From: Fluviicola sp. | GTDB lineage: Bacteria; Bacteroidota; Bacteroidia; Flavobacteriales_D; Crocinitomicaceae | DNA length: 64,000 bases | Assembly (NCBI GenBank): GCA_002734085.1 | Contig: NVXV01000002.1 | Span: 124,001-188,000, forward strand | Direction of reading: 5' to 3' | Part shown: in pieces, positions 52,785 to 60,667 of the stretch | Layout: every line of letters starts with the position of its first letter | How positions within the stretch are numbered: position 1 is the first letter of the stretch | Program-made: the position numbers and the translations under genes | Notes under the pieces: model-generated | Told to the model about the DNA's origin: nothing | What the model saw: the letters and a program-made list of their open reading frames with translations, nothing else | Database searches by the model: none

Positions 52785-52802
52785 TAGAAAATAGATTTTA
52801 CT

Positions 52803-52845
52803 TGGGGATCTCTGTGAAACCCTGTGCTAAAACTCAGCCTTTAAG
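52803..52845. repeat. Dispersed repeat remnant (ctctgtgaaaccctgtg)
   Basis: GGGATCTCTGTGAAACCCTG followed by TGCTAAAACTCAGCC. Same style as the copies around 14540 and 15963. Confidence 0.4.
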
Positions 52846-52888
52846 CTTATATTTTGAGATGTAACAAAGATTAATTAGAGAGAAAAGT

Positions 52889-52929
52889 GTTCGCGAACTT
52901 ATCACTTTTATGAGATAAAGTTATATTTG
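52889..52929 (+). promoter_or_regulatory. fabG promoter region with GTTCGCGAAC palindrome
   Basis: TATATTTG at 52922-52929 is a good -7 element, 17 bases before the fabG ATG. Upstream, at the -33 to -40 position, lies the perfect 10-base palindrome GTTCGCGAAC (52889-52898), a possible operator. The word AAGTGTTCGCG also occurs upstream of the DUF4136 gene near 28506. Confidence 0.45.
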
Positions 52930-52946
52930 TTTTAAAATTATCAAGA

Positions 52947-53693
52947 ATGAAATTATTAGACGGTAAAGTTGTATTAATTACAGGAGCTTCAAGAGGAATT
53001 GGAAAGGCAATTGCACAAAAGTGTGCTGAGCAAGGTGCAAAAATCGCATTCACTTACCTTTCTTCTGAGGAAAAGGCAAATGCTTTAGCAAAAGAACTAT
53101 CAGCAAACGGAGGAGAAGCAAAAGGTTTCAAATCAAATGCTGCAGATTTTGATGCTGCTCAAACTTTAGTGGATGACGTAATCGCAGCGTTTGGAACTGT
53201 TGATGTACTTGTCAATAATGCAGGTATTACACGTGATACCTTATTGATGAGGATGTCTGAAGAACAATGGGATGAAGTGATCAACACAAATCTTAAATCT
53301 GCATTTAACTTGACGAAAGCAGTTCAACGTCCTATGTTAAAAGCAAGAATCGGTTCTATTATTAATATGTCATCTGTAGTTGGTGTTTCAGGAAATGCGG
53401 GACAAGCAAATTATGCAGCTTCGAAAGCAGGTATGATTGGGTTTACGAAATCTGTAGCGCAGGAATTGGGCTCTAGAAATATCAGATGTAATGCAATTGC
53501 ACCTGGTTTTATTGAAACAGAAATGACAGAAGCCTTAGACGAAAAAGTAGTTCAAGAATGGAGGAATAGTATCCCTTTAAAAAGAGGTGGAGCTCCAGAA
53601 GATGTTGCTAATGCAGTTGTTTTCTTGGCATCTGAAATGTCTAGTTATGTGACCGGCCAAACACTAAACGTTTGCGGTGGAATGTTGATGTAG
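52947..53693 (+). CDS. fabG: 3-oxoacyl-ACP reductase
   Basis: 248 residues, classical SDR of fatty acid elongation (NADPH-dependent reduction of 3-oxoacyl-ACP). TGASRGIGKAIA at residues 12-23, VNNAG at 89-93, Ser142/143, and Tyr156-x-x-x-Lys160 in NYAASKAG; the C-terminal YVTGQTLNVCGGMLM is diagnostic for FabG. Not in a fab cluster here; its own promoter and palindrome are upstream, and a small ORF lies downstream. Confidence 0.95.
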   Translation: MKLLDGKVVLITGASRGIGKAIAQKCAEQGAKIAFTYLSSEEKANALAKELSANGGEAKGFKSNAADFDAAQTLVDDVIAAFGTVDVLVNNAGITRDTLLMRMSEEQWDEVINTNLKSAFNLTKAVQRPMLKARIGSIINMSSVVGVSGNAGQANYAASKAGMIGFTKSVAQELGSRNIRCNAIAPGFIETEMTEALDEKVVQEWRNSIPLKRGGAPEDVANAVVFLASEMSSYVTGQTLNVCGGMLM

Positions 53694-53769
53694 TTTAAAA
53701 CTTTTTTGATGTATTCAAAATAAACGCGAATTATATCCGTTTTAAAACTGAACATCAAAAATATAATCT

Positions 53770-53919
53770 ATGGCAAATCGCTACGAAACAATTGCTCCAA
53801 AGGCCAAGGAGTTTAAAAATGGTCCATCACTAAATACACTTAAAAACATCCTCAACTTCTCGAGGAGTGTAGAAGTGAAAAACACGAAACGAGAATCTTT
53901 ATTGATTCATTTAAATTAA
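53770..53919 (+). CDS. Small basic protein, 49 residues
   Basis: ATG at 53770, begins MANRYETIAPKAKEFKNGPS, ends with the hydrophobic-alternating SLLIHLN just before a strong terminator (53929). The middle (LNTLKNILNFSRSVEVK) is helical. The combination of a clean start, native codons and a terminator ten bases after the stop supports a real gene. Family not recognised with certainty. Confidence 0.6.
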   Translation: MANRYETIAPKAKEFKNGPSLNTLKNILNFSRSVEVKNTKRESLLIHLN

Positions 53920-53928
53920 AATATAAAT

Positions 53929-53956
53929 CGTCCCGAAATTTTGGGACGGTTTTTTT
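53929..53956 (+). terminator. Intrinsic terminator after the 49-residue gene
   Basis: CGTCCC and GGGACG (53929-53934 and 53943-53948) around GAAATTTT, followed by seven T's. The A-rich upstream side allows weaker use by the convergent E1 gene as well. Confidence 0.8.
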
Positions 53957-53975
53957 ATTTAAATAAGAGTTAGTT

Positions 53976-56423
53976 TTACATCAACTCCGGATACTCCTCT
54001 GGATTTGCCTCATGCATTATCTGATAAGCTGCATCAAAAATATCATCAATACTCGGTTTTGAGAAGTAGTCTCCATCTGTACTGTATGCTGGACGGTGAT
54101 CTTGTGCACTCACTGTCACCGGTTCGCTATCCAATAAATAATATCCTTTTTGCTTTACCAAGATTTGATCTAATATAAATCCTGATGCCCCGCTTGAAAC
54201 GTCTTCATCAACGATAATTAAACGGTTTGTTTTTTCTAATGAAGCTGAAATTACGTGATCTACATCAAAAGGCAACAATGTTTGTACATCGATTAATTCT
54301 ACCGATACGCCTGCTTGTTCTAGTAGTTTTACAGACTCTTGACACAAGTTAAACGTCGAGCCGTAACTCACCATTGTAAGGTCTGTTCCTTCTTTTACGA
54401 TGTCTGGCTGACCTAAAGCGACTTTAAATTCGCCTAAGTTTGTTGGGATTGGCTCTTTTGTTCTGTATCCGTTTAACGGTTCAATAACTAATGCTGGTTC
54501 GTCTGCTGCAATTAATGTATTATACATTCCAGCTGCTTGTGTCATATTTCTTGGAACACAAACATGAATACCTCGAATGGCATTAATAATCATTCCCATA
54601 GGACTTCCAGAGTGCCAGATACCTTCTAAACGATGTCCGCGTGTACGGATGATTAATGGCGCCTTTTGACCTCCTTTCGTTCTGTACTGAAGTGTTGCCA
54701 AGTCATCAGATAATACCTGAATAGCGTATAGCAAGTAATCCAAATATTGAATTTCAGCAATTGGTCTTAAACCGCGCATTGCCATACCAATTCCTTGACC
54801 AATGATTGTATTCTCTCTAATCCCAGTATCTGAAACACGGAGCTTACCAAATTTTTCCTGCATTCCTTCCATCGACTGGTTTACACCACCGATTTTCCCT
54901 GTATCCTCACCAAAAGTGATGATTTCAGGATGTTTAGTGAAAAGTACTTCGAAATTATCTCGTAAGATTACACGACCATCTTCTTGTGGCGCTTCATCAT
55001 CATAAGTTGCAGCAATAGGGTCAATATTAAGTGCTGCTTGCTCAGAAGCTGAATATAAATGTGAACTATAGCGTTCAAAGTTTTCTTGTCTTCGTGTTTT
55101 GAACCAATTGATTAAAGCTGTTCTCGCTTGAGAGTCTTCGCCTCTTACCAATCGGATGACACTACGAACCGTATTAAAAATATCTTTTCTGATTGGCTCA
55201 AAAGCATTTTCAAGCTTATCAATCTCTTTTTCAATAAAAGTTTTATTGGGGCTTTCAGCAGCAACATTTTTCATCAACTGAATAGAAGTAGCTAAATCGT
55301 TCTTGATATCTGCTGTAAACGCTTGCCAAGCAGCTCTTTTTTGCTCGCGAACTGTTTTCTTTGCTGCATCTTCAATAGTCTCTAATTCTTTTTCATTAGA
55401 AATCTTTTCACCATTTTCTCCTTCAAATGAGAGGATAAACTCTTTGAATTTAGTGACACAATCAAAGTCTTTTTCCCACTGCATACGTTCTTCTGACTTA
55501 TATCTTTCGTGAGAACCAGAGGTAGAGTGACCTTGTGGCTGGTTTACTTCTTCCACATGGACAAGTACAGGAATATGTTCTTCTCTAGCGAGTTTTACCG
55601 CTTTTTCATACGTAGCACAAAGGTGTGGATAGTCCCATCCTTTGGTCTTGAAAATTTCGAATCCTGGCATTTCTTCCGTTCTTTGGAAACCAGCCAATGC
55701 TTCAGAAATACTTTGTTTTATCGTTTGATATTTTTTCGAAACTGAAATTCCATAACCATCATCCCAAATAGACATTACCATCGGAACCTGCAATACACCA
55801 GCTGCGTTCATTGTTTCCCAAAAAGGACCTTCCGAAGTTGAAGCATCTCCTATTGTTCCAAAAGCGACTTCATTTCCTTTGTTAGTGAATTTTTTAAATT
55901 TCTCAATAGAGTGCAAGTCCGTATGCTCACGATATACTTTTGAAGCTTGTGCCAATCCTAAAAGCCGTGCCATCTGTCCGGCTGTTGGCGAAATGTCAGC
56001 AGAACTGTTTTTTTGCTTCATTAAATCTTTCCATTCTCCGTTCTCGTCAATACTTCGTGTAGCATAATGTCCACCCATTTGACGACCACCAGAGGCAGGC
56101 TCTTGTTCAAGATCAGTGTGTGCATACAAAGCAGCAAAATATTGCTGAACATTCAGATTGTCAGTAGCCATCATGATTGTTTGATCTCGATAATAACCAG
56201 ACCTAAAATCACCATCTTTAAATTGCTTAGCCAATGCGATTTGGGCGATCTCTTTCCCATCGCCAAAGATTCCGAATTTTGCTTTTCCCGTAAGTACCTC
56301 TCGTCTTCCCAGTAGTGAAGCTTCCCTTGAAACGCAAGCAAGCTCATAATCAGCAATAACTTCCTTTTTGAAGTTCTCAAAATCTATTTTGTTATCTTCT
56401 TGTACGACTGTTTCTTTTGACAT
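53976..56423 (-). CDS. 2-oxoacid dehydrogenase E1, fused alpha and beta subunits
   Basis: 815 residues. Thiamine-diphosphate E1 of a branched-chain-type 2-oxoacid dehydrogenase. The alpha half has the ThDP motif GDASTSEGPFWETMNAAG and onwards to IWDDGYGISV (about 190-225), and the conserved HSTSGSHERYKS phosphorylation-loop region. The beta half starts near 470 with FEVLFTKHPEIITFGEDTG, then RVSDTGIRENTIIGQGIGMA and KAPLIIRTRGHR, and ends with the transketolase C-domain VSSGASGFILDQILV. Single-chain alpha/beta E1s are known in Bacteroidota. E2/E3 genes are not in the window. Confidence 0.93.
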   Translation of the reverse strand: MSKETVVQEDNKIDFENFKKEVIADYELACVSREASLLGRREVLTGKAKFGIFGDGKEIAQIALAKQFKDGDFRSGYYRDQTIMMATDNLNVQQYFAALYAHTDLEQEPASGGRQMGGHYATRSIDENGEWKDLMKQKNSSADISPTAGQMARLLGLAQASKVYREHTDLHSIEKFKKFTNKGNEVAFGTIGDASTSEGPFWETMNAAGVLQVPMVMSIWDDGYGISVSKKYQTIKQSISEALAGFQRTEEMPGFEIFKTKGWDYPHLCATYEKAVKLAREEHIPVLVHVEEVNQPQGHSTSGSHERYKSEERMQWEKDFDCVTKFKEFILSFEGENGEKISNEKELETIEDAAKKTVREQKRAAWQAFTADIKNDLATSIQLMKNVAAESPNKTFIEKEIDKLENAFEPIRKDIFNTVRSVIRLVRGEDSQARTALINWFKTRRQENFERYSSHLYSASEQAALNIDPIAATYDDEAPQEDGRVILRDNFEVLFTKHPEIITFGEDTGKIGGVNQSMEGMQEKFGKLRVSDTGIRENTIIGQGIGMAMRGLRPIAEIQYLDYLLYAIQVLSDDLATLQYRTKGGQKAPLIIRTRGHRLEGIWHSGSPMGMIINAIRGIHVCVPRNMTQAAGMYNTLIAADEPALVIEPLNGYRTKEPIPTNLGEFKVALGQPDIVKEGTDLTMVSYGSTFNLCQESVKLLEQAGVSVELIDVQTLLPFDVDHVISASLEKTNRLIIVDEDVSSGASGFILDQILVKQKGYYLLDSEPVTVSAQDHRPAYSTDGDYFSKPSIDDIFDAAYQIMHEANPEEYPELM

Positions 56424-56443
56424 GAACGGAAAATTTAGTGGTG

Positions 56444-56451
56444 CAAAAGTA
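56444..56451 (-). promoter_or_regulatory. -7 promoter element of the E1 gene
   Basis: TACTTTTG on the minus strand, 20 bases before the ATG at 56423. No -33 TTG found. Confidence 0.4.
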
Positions 56452-56607
56452 CGAAATTTAAGTGAATTTTCCGCGTATTTTTGGGAATGATATTTCAGAG
56501 TACATCAAAAGCAGACAAACGTAATCGTTACAGTTAGTAAGCTTAAAAGTTTTAAGTAGCGTTTTTTGAAGAAGAAATTTAAAACTGTTTATGGTAAAGT
56601 ACTTATC

Positions 56608-56684
56608 AAAAAGGGGCAAGAAAAATTGATAATAGACCTTATTAATGAACTGTTAGTTTTTTCTCTTTTAGATCTCCCCTTTTG
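56608..56684 (-). terminator. Possible long-loop terminator of the ATP-grasp operon
   Basis: On the minus strand AAAAGGGG (56683-56676) can pair with CCCCTTTTT (56616-56608); an inner AGAAAAA/TTTTTCT pairing shortens the loop. It follows the ATP-grasp stop by about 20 bases. Confidence 0.35.
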
Positions 56685-56704
56685 TTGTACAATCGTATTT
56701 ATTA

Positions 56705-57580
56705 TTAATGAGTTTCTTTTAAAGAAGGATGTTTGATGAAAAAATCAATCATATCATCGTATATATTAATCTCACTTTTTAATCCTTCTCTCCAAAAATT
56801 TGCTGGTAAATTTACTTCTAATACTTTAGGTTCTTTTGTCTTTCTGTCAATCACAATATCAACTCCAGCCATATATAAGTTGGCTCTCTTGACAGCAAGA
56901 ATAAGAATATCTTTGATTGATTGAGGTATATTCTTTTTTATAACAACTTTACCATTAACTGCATTTGATCTGAATTCGTTGGGATTATCTAAGAGTCTGC
57001 AATATCCAGGGAAAACTATTTCATCAATAACAGTATATCGATCAACACTTTCGGAGTAAATAAACTCCTTTAATAGAAAGTCTATGTCTAATTTGAATAA
57101 ATAATCTGCAGTACTGAATAAACCCTGAAACGAATCTAATTGAATAGTGCCTATTCCTCCGCTTCCTCCATAAGTCTTCAGAATAATTGGAAATCCCCCT
57201 AGATAATCAACGTATGATTTTAATAGCTCTTTATTATTGTTACAATAGTGAATCGTTTTAGGTGTTGGAATATTATATTTATCAAATATAATGTTAATCT
57301 GGTTAGGGTCTCTAAAAACGGATGTACCTGGGAACTTTCTATACAAAGTACGAACATTTTTATTAATCATGGAACATTCAAGTAGTCTACTTCCTCTAGC
57401 ACAATTGTATAATCCATCTTCTGAATCGGGAACTGGCAGGCTTGAAAAATTTGCATTTTGCTGATTAATAGCGTGAAAGTTTACACCACGTTTTACACAG
57501 GAATTATTTAATGCTGAGATCCTTTCATGTAAATCATGACTATCTGACTTTGAATTATATAAACAATAAAAATTATTCAT
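56705..57580 (-). CDS. ATP-grasp ligase (RimK-like)
   Basis: 291 residues. ATP-grasp core: VFRDPNQINIIFDKYNIPTPKTI (about 88-110), Lys135 in FPIILKTYGGSGGIGTI with the flexible Gly loop, hinge Glu172, Arg204, and metal ligands Asp241, Glu255 and Asn257 in KVLEVNLPANF. The first 85 residues are a pre-grasp region of their own. Such enzymes make an amide or peptide bond through an acyl phosphate. It overlaps the PQ-loop gene by eight bases and ends a tight cassette with two GNATs. No precursor peptide ORF was seen beside it, so a free amino acid or metabolite substrate seems more likely than a ribosomal peptide. Confidence 0.85.
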   Translation of the reverse strand: MNNFYCLYNSKSDSHDLHERISALNNSCVKRGVNFHAINQQNANFSSLPVPDSEDGLYNCARGSRLLECSMINKNVRTLYRKFPGTSVFRDPNQINIIFDKYNIPTPKTIHYCNNNKELLKSYVDYLGGFPIILKTYGGSGGIGTIQLDSFQGLFSTADYLFKLDIDFLLKEFIYSESVDRYTVIDEIVFPGYCRLLDNPNEFRSNAVNGKVVIKKNIPQSIKDILILAVKRANLYMAGVDIVIDRKTKEPKVLEVNLPANFWREGLKSEINIYDDMIDFFIKHPSLKETH

Positions 57581-57857
57581 GATGATAAATAAACTTAAAA
57601 TAAAAAATGATACTTAGTAAAACTGTAGATACCAATACACCGATTCCTTGACTAATAATAATGGCAATATCATCTTCTAATATACCATGAATAATCCAAA
57701 GAAGGTATGTTACCCAAATAATTGAATAATGTAGAAAAGAGAGATTATGAACTGTTTTTGTCCTAAGAATTAAACTAATTTGATGTGGGACACCAATTAC
57801 TTTAGTGCTTAGACTCGTAATAATTACTAACATGCTTATGATTCCTTCAAATGTCAT
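57573..57857 (-). CDS. PQ-loop (SemiSWEET-like) three-helix membrane protein
   Basis: 94 residues, three membrane helices and one PQ-loop-like motif, GVPHQISLILRTKTVHNLSF, in which His separates Pro and Gln. This is the half-transporter size that dimerises. Relatives move sugars or other small molecules. Overlaps the GNAT gene upstream by 11 bases and the ATP-grasp gene downstream by eight, so its transport substrate may be the cassette's product or precursor. Confidence 0.75.
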   Translation of the reverse strand: MTFEGIISMLVIITSLSTKVIGVPHQISLILRTKTVHNLSFLHYSIIWVTYLLWIIHGILEDDIAIIISQGIGVLVSTVLLSIIFYFKFIYHHE

Positions 57858-58389
57858 TGTTTATATTATAAATCAATATATATGTTTTTTCTTTATTTGA
57901 AAATGGATAATAAGTATCAGCAGAAAAGTCGACCATATTGACTTCTAAACATCCTTTTGATTCTAATTCCTTTTTTCTCCATTCTTTAGCAGTCATCAGT
58001 GCAAATGTTTTATATTCAGATGAATTAAGAAATTCAAACCTTTTTTGATCTATTTTACTTCTTAATCCCAGTCCCTTATAATCTGGTGACACAACCATTT
58101 TAGAGAAAAACCAAAATGGTTTTATATTTGGAATACCAGAGTCACTAAAAATATTGGAGTAGGGAAGCTCTGATAAAGAGTGGACTAAAGTGAGTCTAGC
58201 GGCAGCAATAATAGTCTTTTGTTTTTCAATAACAAAATGAACACTTCTTCCATCCAGTTTATCTGAAAAACCATTTGGATATGAATCTATATTTATAAAC
58301 TCTGAATATTTAGACTTTGCATAAGCAAGAACTCTTAGTTTCTTAATTTCATCTAATCTTTCTACAGACTTCAAAATCTCTACCTTCAT
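57847..58389 (-). CDS. GNAT-fold acyltransferase (first type)
   Basis: 180 residues. The order of elements, LRVLAYAKSKY near the start, Asp/Gly region (SYPNGFSDKLDGRSVHFVIEK), AAARLTLVHS, then FFSKMVVSPDYKGLGLRSKI for acyl-CoA binding, recalls GNATs related to LuxI/FeeM N-acyl transferases more than plain acetyltransferases, but this is by eye only. It overlaps the PQ-loop gene and lies 22 bases after the second GNAT gene. Confidence 0.78.
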   Translation of the reverse strand: MKVEILKSVERLDEIKKLRVLAYAKSKYSEFINIDSYPNGFSDKLDGRSVHFVIEKQKTIIAAARLTLVHSLSELPYSNIFSDSGIPNIKPFWFFSKMVVSPDYKGLGLRSKIDQKRFEFLNSSEYKTFALMTAKEWRKKELESKGCLEVNMVDFSADTYYPFSNKEKTYILIYNINNDI

Positions 58390-58411
58390 TTAAAAATAAT
58401 TTTATTGAAGC

Positions 58412-58924
58412 CTATTTGTTTTTTGGAACATTATAAACATACAATACAAGTTCATTATTTAATGATTCTTTGTTTGAAATAGGGATTACTCCAATTTTTT
58501 TAAATCCTAGCTTTTTACCTACACTTATCATGGTTGTGTTACTTGTTTGAGTTTGACCGAAAAATAGAGTGATATTAGAATCGGGCAAATGTTTAAGCAT
58601 TCTTTTTAGTAGATTATATCCGGTTCCACCTGATTGATATTTTTTCTTAACAAAGGTGGATGAAACTGCATGTTCTCTCCAGAAAAGAGGATTGTTTCGT
58701 ATAGGTAAAGCACTTTGATAGCCTATAACTTCATTATTCAAAACAGCGACAAATATTTCAAAGCTTCCATCTACATATTGAAGTAAATGATTAAACGTAT
58801 CACGATATTGTTCTATCTCTGCTTCATCTGAGATTTGGTTTTGGTTGTTTTCATACCATATCTCAAAAAGATGTTCTTTGTCTGTTTTCGGGTTGTATTT
58901 TCTTATTGTTACTTCATCTTTCAT
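58412..58924 (-). CDS. GNAT N-acetyltransferase (second type)
   Basis: 170 residues, standard GNAT plan: VTIRKYNPKTDKEHLFEIWYEN start, FEIFVAVLNNEVIGYQSALPI core strands, SSTFVKKKYQSGGTGYNLLKRML acyl-CoA loop, and SVGKKLGFKKIGVIP at the end. Sequence clearly different from the adjacent GNAT. The ATG is only four bases after the stop of the secreted WG-like gene, so it is probably on the same transcript. Substrate unknown. Confidence 0.85.
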   Translation of the reverse strand: MKDEVTIRKYNPKTDKEHLFEIWYENNQNQISDEAEIEQYRDTFNHLLQYVDGSFEIFVAVLNNEVIGYQSALPIRNNPLFWREHAVSSTFVKKKYQSGGTGYNLLKRMLKHLPDSNITLFFGQTQTSNTTMISVGKKLGFKKIGVIPISNKESLNNELVLYVYNVPKNK

Positions 58925-58928
58925 AATT

Positions 58929-60638
58929 TCACCTGTTCCACCACAGTTCTTTTACTTCTTCAATGGTTTTGGCTTTGCCTACCACGTGTTTTTCAGGGTT
59001 GTTCATATAATAGAGTTCCCAGTATCCATCTTTCTTTACGGCACAACCTCTCGTATAATCTAAATGAATGAACCTAAAGTCATCATATTCACAAGGGAGT
59101 ATTTTTCGAATATCTTCTCCATTGTAGAAATAATAACCGACTTTGTCATCGCACCACGTTTCTACAACTACTTCGTTTCCGTATTTGTGTAATTTTATAG
59201 CATTAGTGGCGACAGGGAGTTCCGTTTCTGAACGAAAACCACTTGGTATTTGTATAGACCAACGCTCTGTTGTAGCATGACGAACCAGTAAGATAGTACG
59301 TTTTTCGTTTTCTGAATAGGTGTAATATCCAAAGAATGTGGCAATGTCTACCTCCTTGTTTTCTTTCAGAAAATCGCTAACAACTTTCATTTGTTCGTGT
59401 TGACGAAGGCGTGGGTATTCATATTCATAATGGTTATAATGATTGAGCAATGAGTCGGGAAGTGTTTTGGCACTACTAAAATGAAAGCCAGATAATAGGT
59501 GCATTTGATGGGTGTGGTTATCATAATGGGCGAGGGCACATTTATGCTCCCTTTGTATAGCCAGACCATCGTACACTTCAGAGATTTCTTTTTTCCATAC
59601 TATATCGTCTTTTTCCTCATCATAATATTCAAATTCGTTAGTATCTAAACGAGTACGAATTACTAGGCTGTCAAACCACAAGGATCTGTCTAAAGTATAC
59701 TGCCCCTGATCTTCATTAAGTAATAGGACATATTTTTTGTCTTTTTCTTTTGCAACCGAAAAACCGAGTTTGTTTGGGAAGTCAATCGACACATTGTTCC
59801 AGCCAATAAAGACCCCACTTTTGTCACCCAGTCCCCAGTGTCCCTTTTTGTGTTTTATTTTAAAAGGGTAGTCTGAATACACGTCGGGATTAAAAATGAT
59901 TTTTGTGTAATTATCTTCGGAAGCAAGGCGGTCTATACCCTGGAAAATATCGGTTCTTTCATCTAAAAGACCTTTTGCAACCAAGTCGTTTGCTTCACAA
60001 ATTAAACGAGAAATACTTGCTAAGGGTAAATCGTCATAATTACCATAACCAAACGGAGTTAATTGATATAAGTCACCTGAAATGCTGGATACATATTCAT
60101 CTCTTGCGATATAAACCATTCCCCACTTTCCTTTACTTTTCAATGCTATACAAAGATGGTTTTCTATCGTTTCAATGTGTTTTTGTTGGGTTGTGTTGAA
60201 ATAGTATACTGTATCTGTTACTTGATACAGATTCATGTCATCAAATGCAAAATCACTGAGGTATTTTCCTCCAAAAGAATACAGGTATTTCTTACCCTTA
60301 CGAATTGCTACCGTAAAACCAACTTCTTCTAATTCAGTTTGTGGAAAGGTTAAGGAGTACTTTCTTTTGCTGCATACTTCCCAATCCCAACTATCGATCA
60401 GTGCCCAATCTCCGGAATTGTACTGAACTCGAAAGGAATATATAGAACTTGTATCCGGATTGAACTCAATGGTTTTTAGCTCATTTAGTTCTAAATACTT
60501 GTCGATTATTTTCTTGGGTGTGTCTTTTGTGATTTTGTATTCCTTCTCGGCTTTATCATAATAAAAAGGATCTTGTGCTTTTGAAAGTGTGCTGCAAAGC
60601 AGGGTGAGGATAAATAATAGTTGCGTTGTATTTTTCAT
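58929..60638 (-). CDS. Secreted WG-like repeat protein
   Basis: 569 residues from ATG 60638, which gives a clean signal peptide MKNTTQLLFILTLLCSTLSKAQ; the frame also opens at 60671, overlapping the RCC1 gene by four bases, but that adds 11 residues in front of the signal. The body has degenerate WG-type units (SGDWALIDSW, KGKWGMVYI, KGHWGLGDKSG, DGYWELYYM), each followed by strand-rich stretches. No C-terminal sorting domain. Probably periplasmic or outer-membrane associated. Function unknown. Confidence 0.78.
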   Translation of the reverse strand: MKNTTQLLFILTLLCSTLSKAQDPFYYDKAEKEYKITKDTPKKIIDKYLELNELKTIEFNPDTSSIYSFRVQYNSGDWALIDSWDWEVCSKRKYSLTFPQTELEEVGFTVAIRKGKKYLYSFGGKYLSDFAFDDMNLYQVTDTVYYFNTTQQKHIETIENHLCIALKSKGKWGMVYIARDEYVSSISGDLYQLTPFGYGNYDDLPLASISRLICEANDLVAKGLLDERTDIFQGIDRLASEDNYTKIIFNPDVYSDYPFKIKHKKGHWGLGDKSGVFIGWNNVSIDFPNKLGFSVAKEKDKKYVLLLNEDQGQYTLDRSLWFDSLVIRTRLDTNEFEYYDEEKDDIVWKKEISEVYDGLAIQREHKCALAHYDNHTHQMHLLSGFHFSSAKTLPDSLLNHYNHYEYEYPRLRQHEQMKVVSDFLKENKEVDIATFFGYYTYSENEKRTILLVRHATTERWSIQIPSGFRSETELPVATNAIKLHKYGNEVVVETWCDDKVGYYFYNGEDIRKILPCEYDDFRFIHLDYTRGCAVKKDGYWELYYMNNPEKHVVGKAKTIEEVKELWWNR

Positions 60639-60667
60639 TTTTTGAAGTTTATTCCACCCAAATTCAA

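Noticed and set aside
56424-56704. Precursor peptide gene for the ATP-grasp ligase
   Set aside because: No ORF with a start, native codons and a peptide-like core was found in this gap on either strand.
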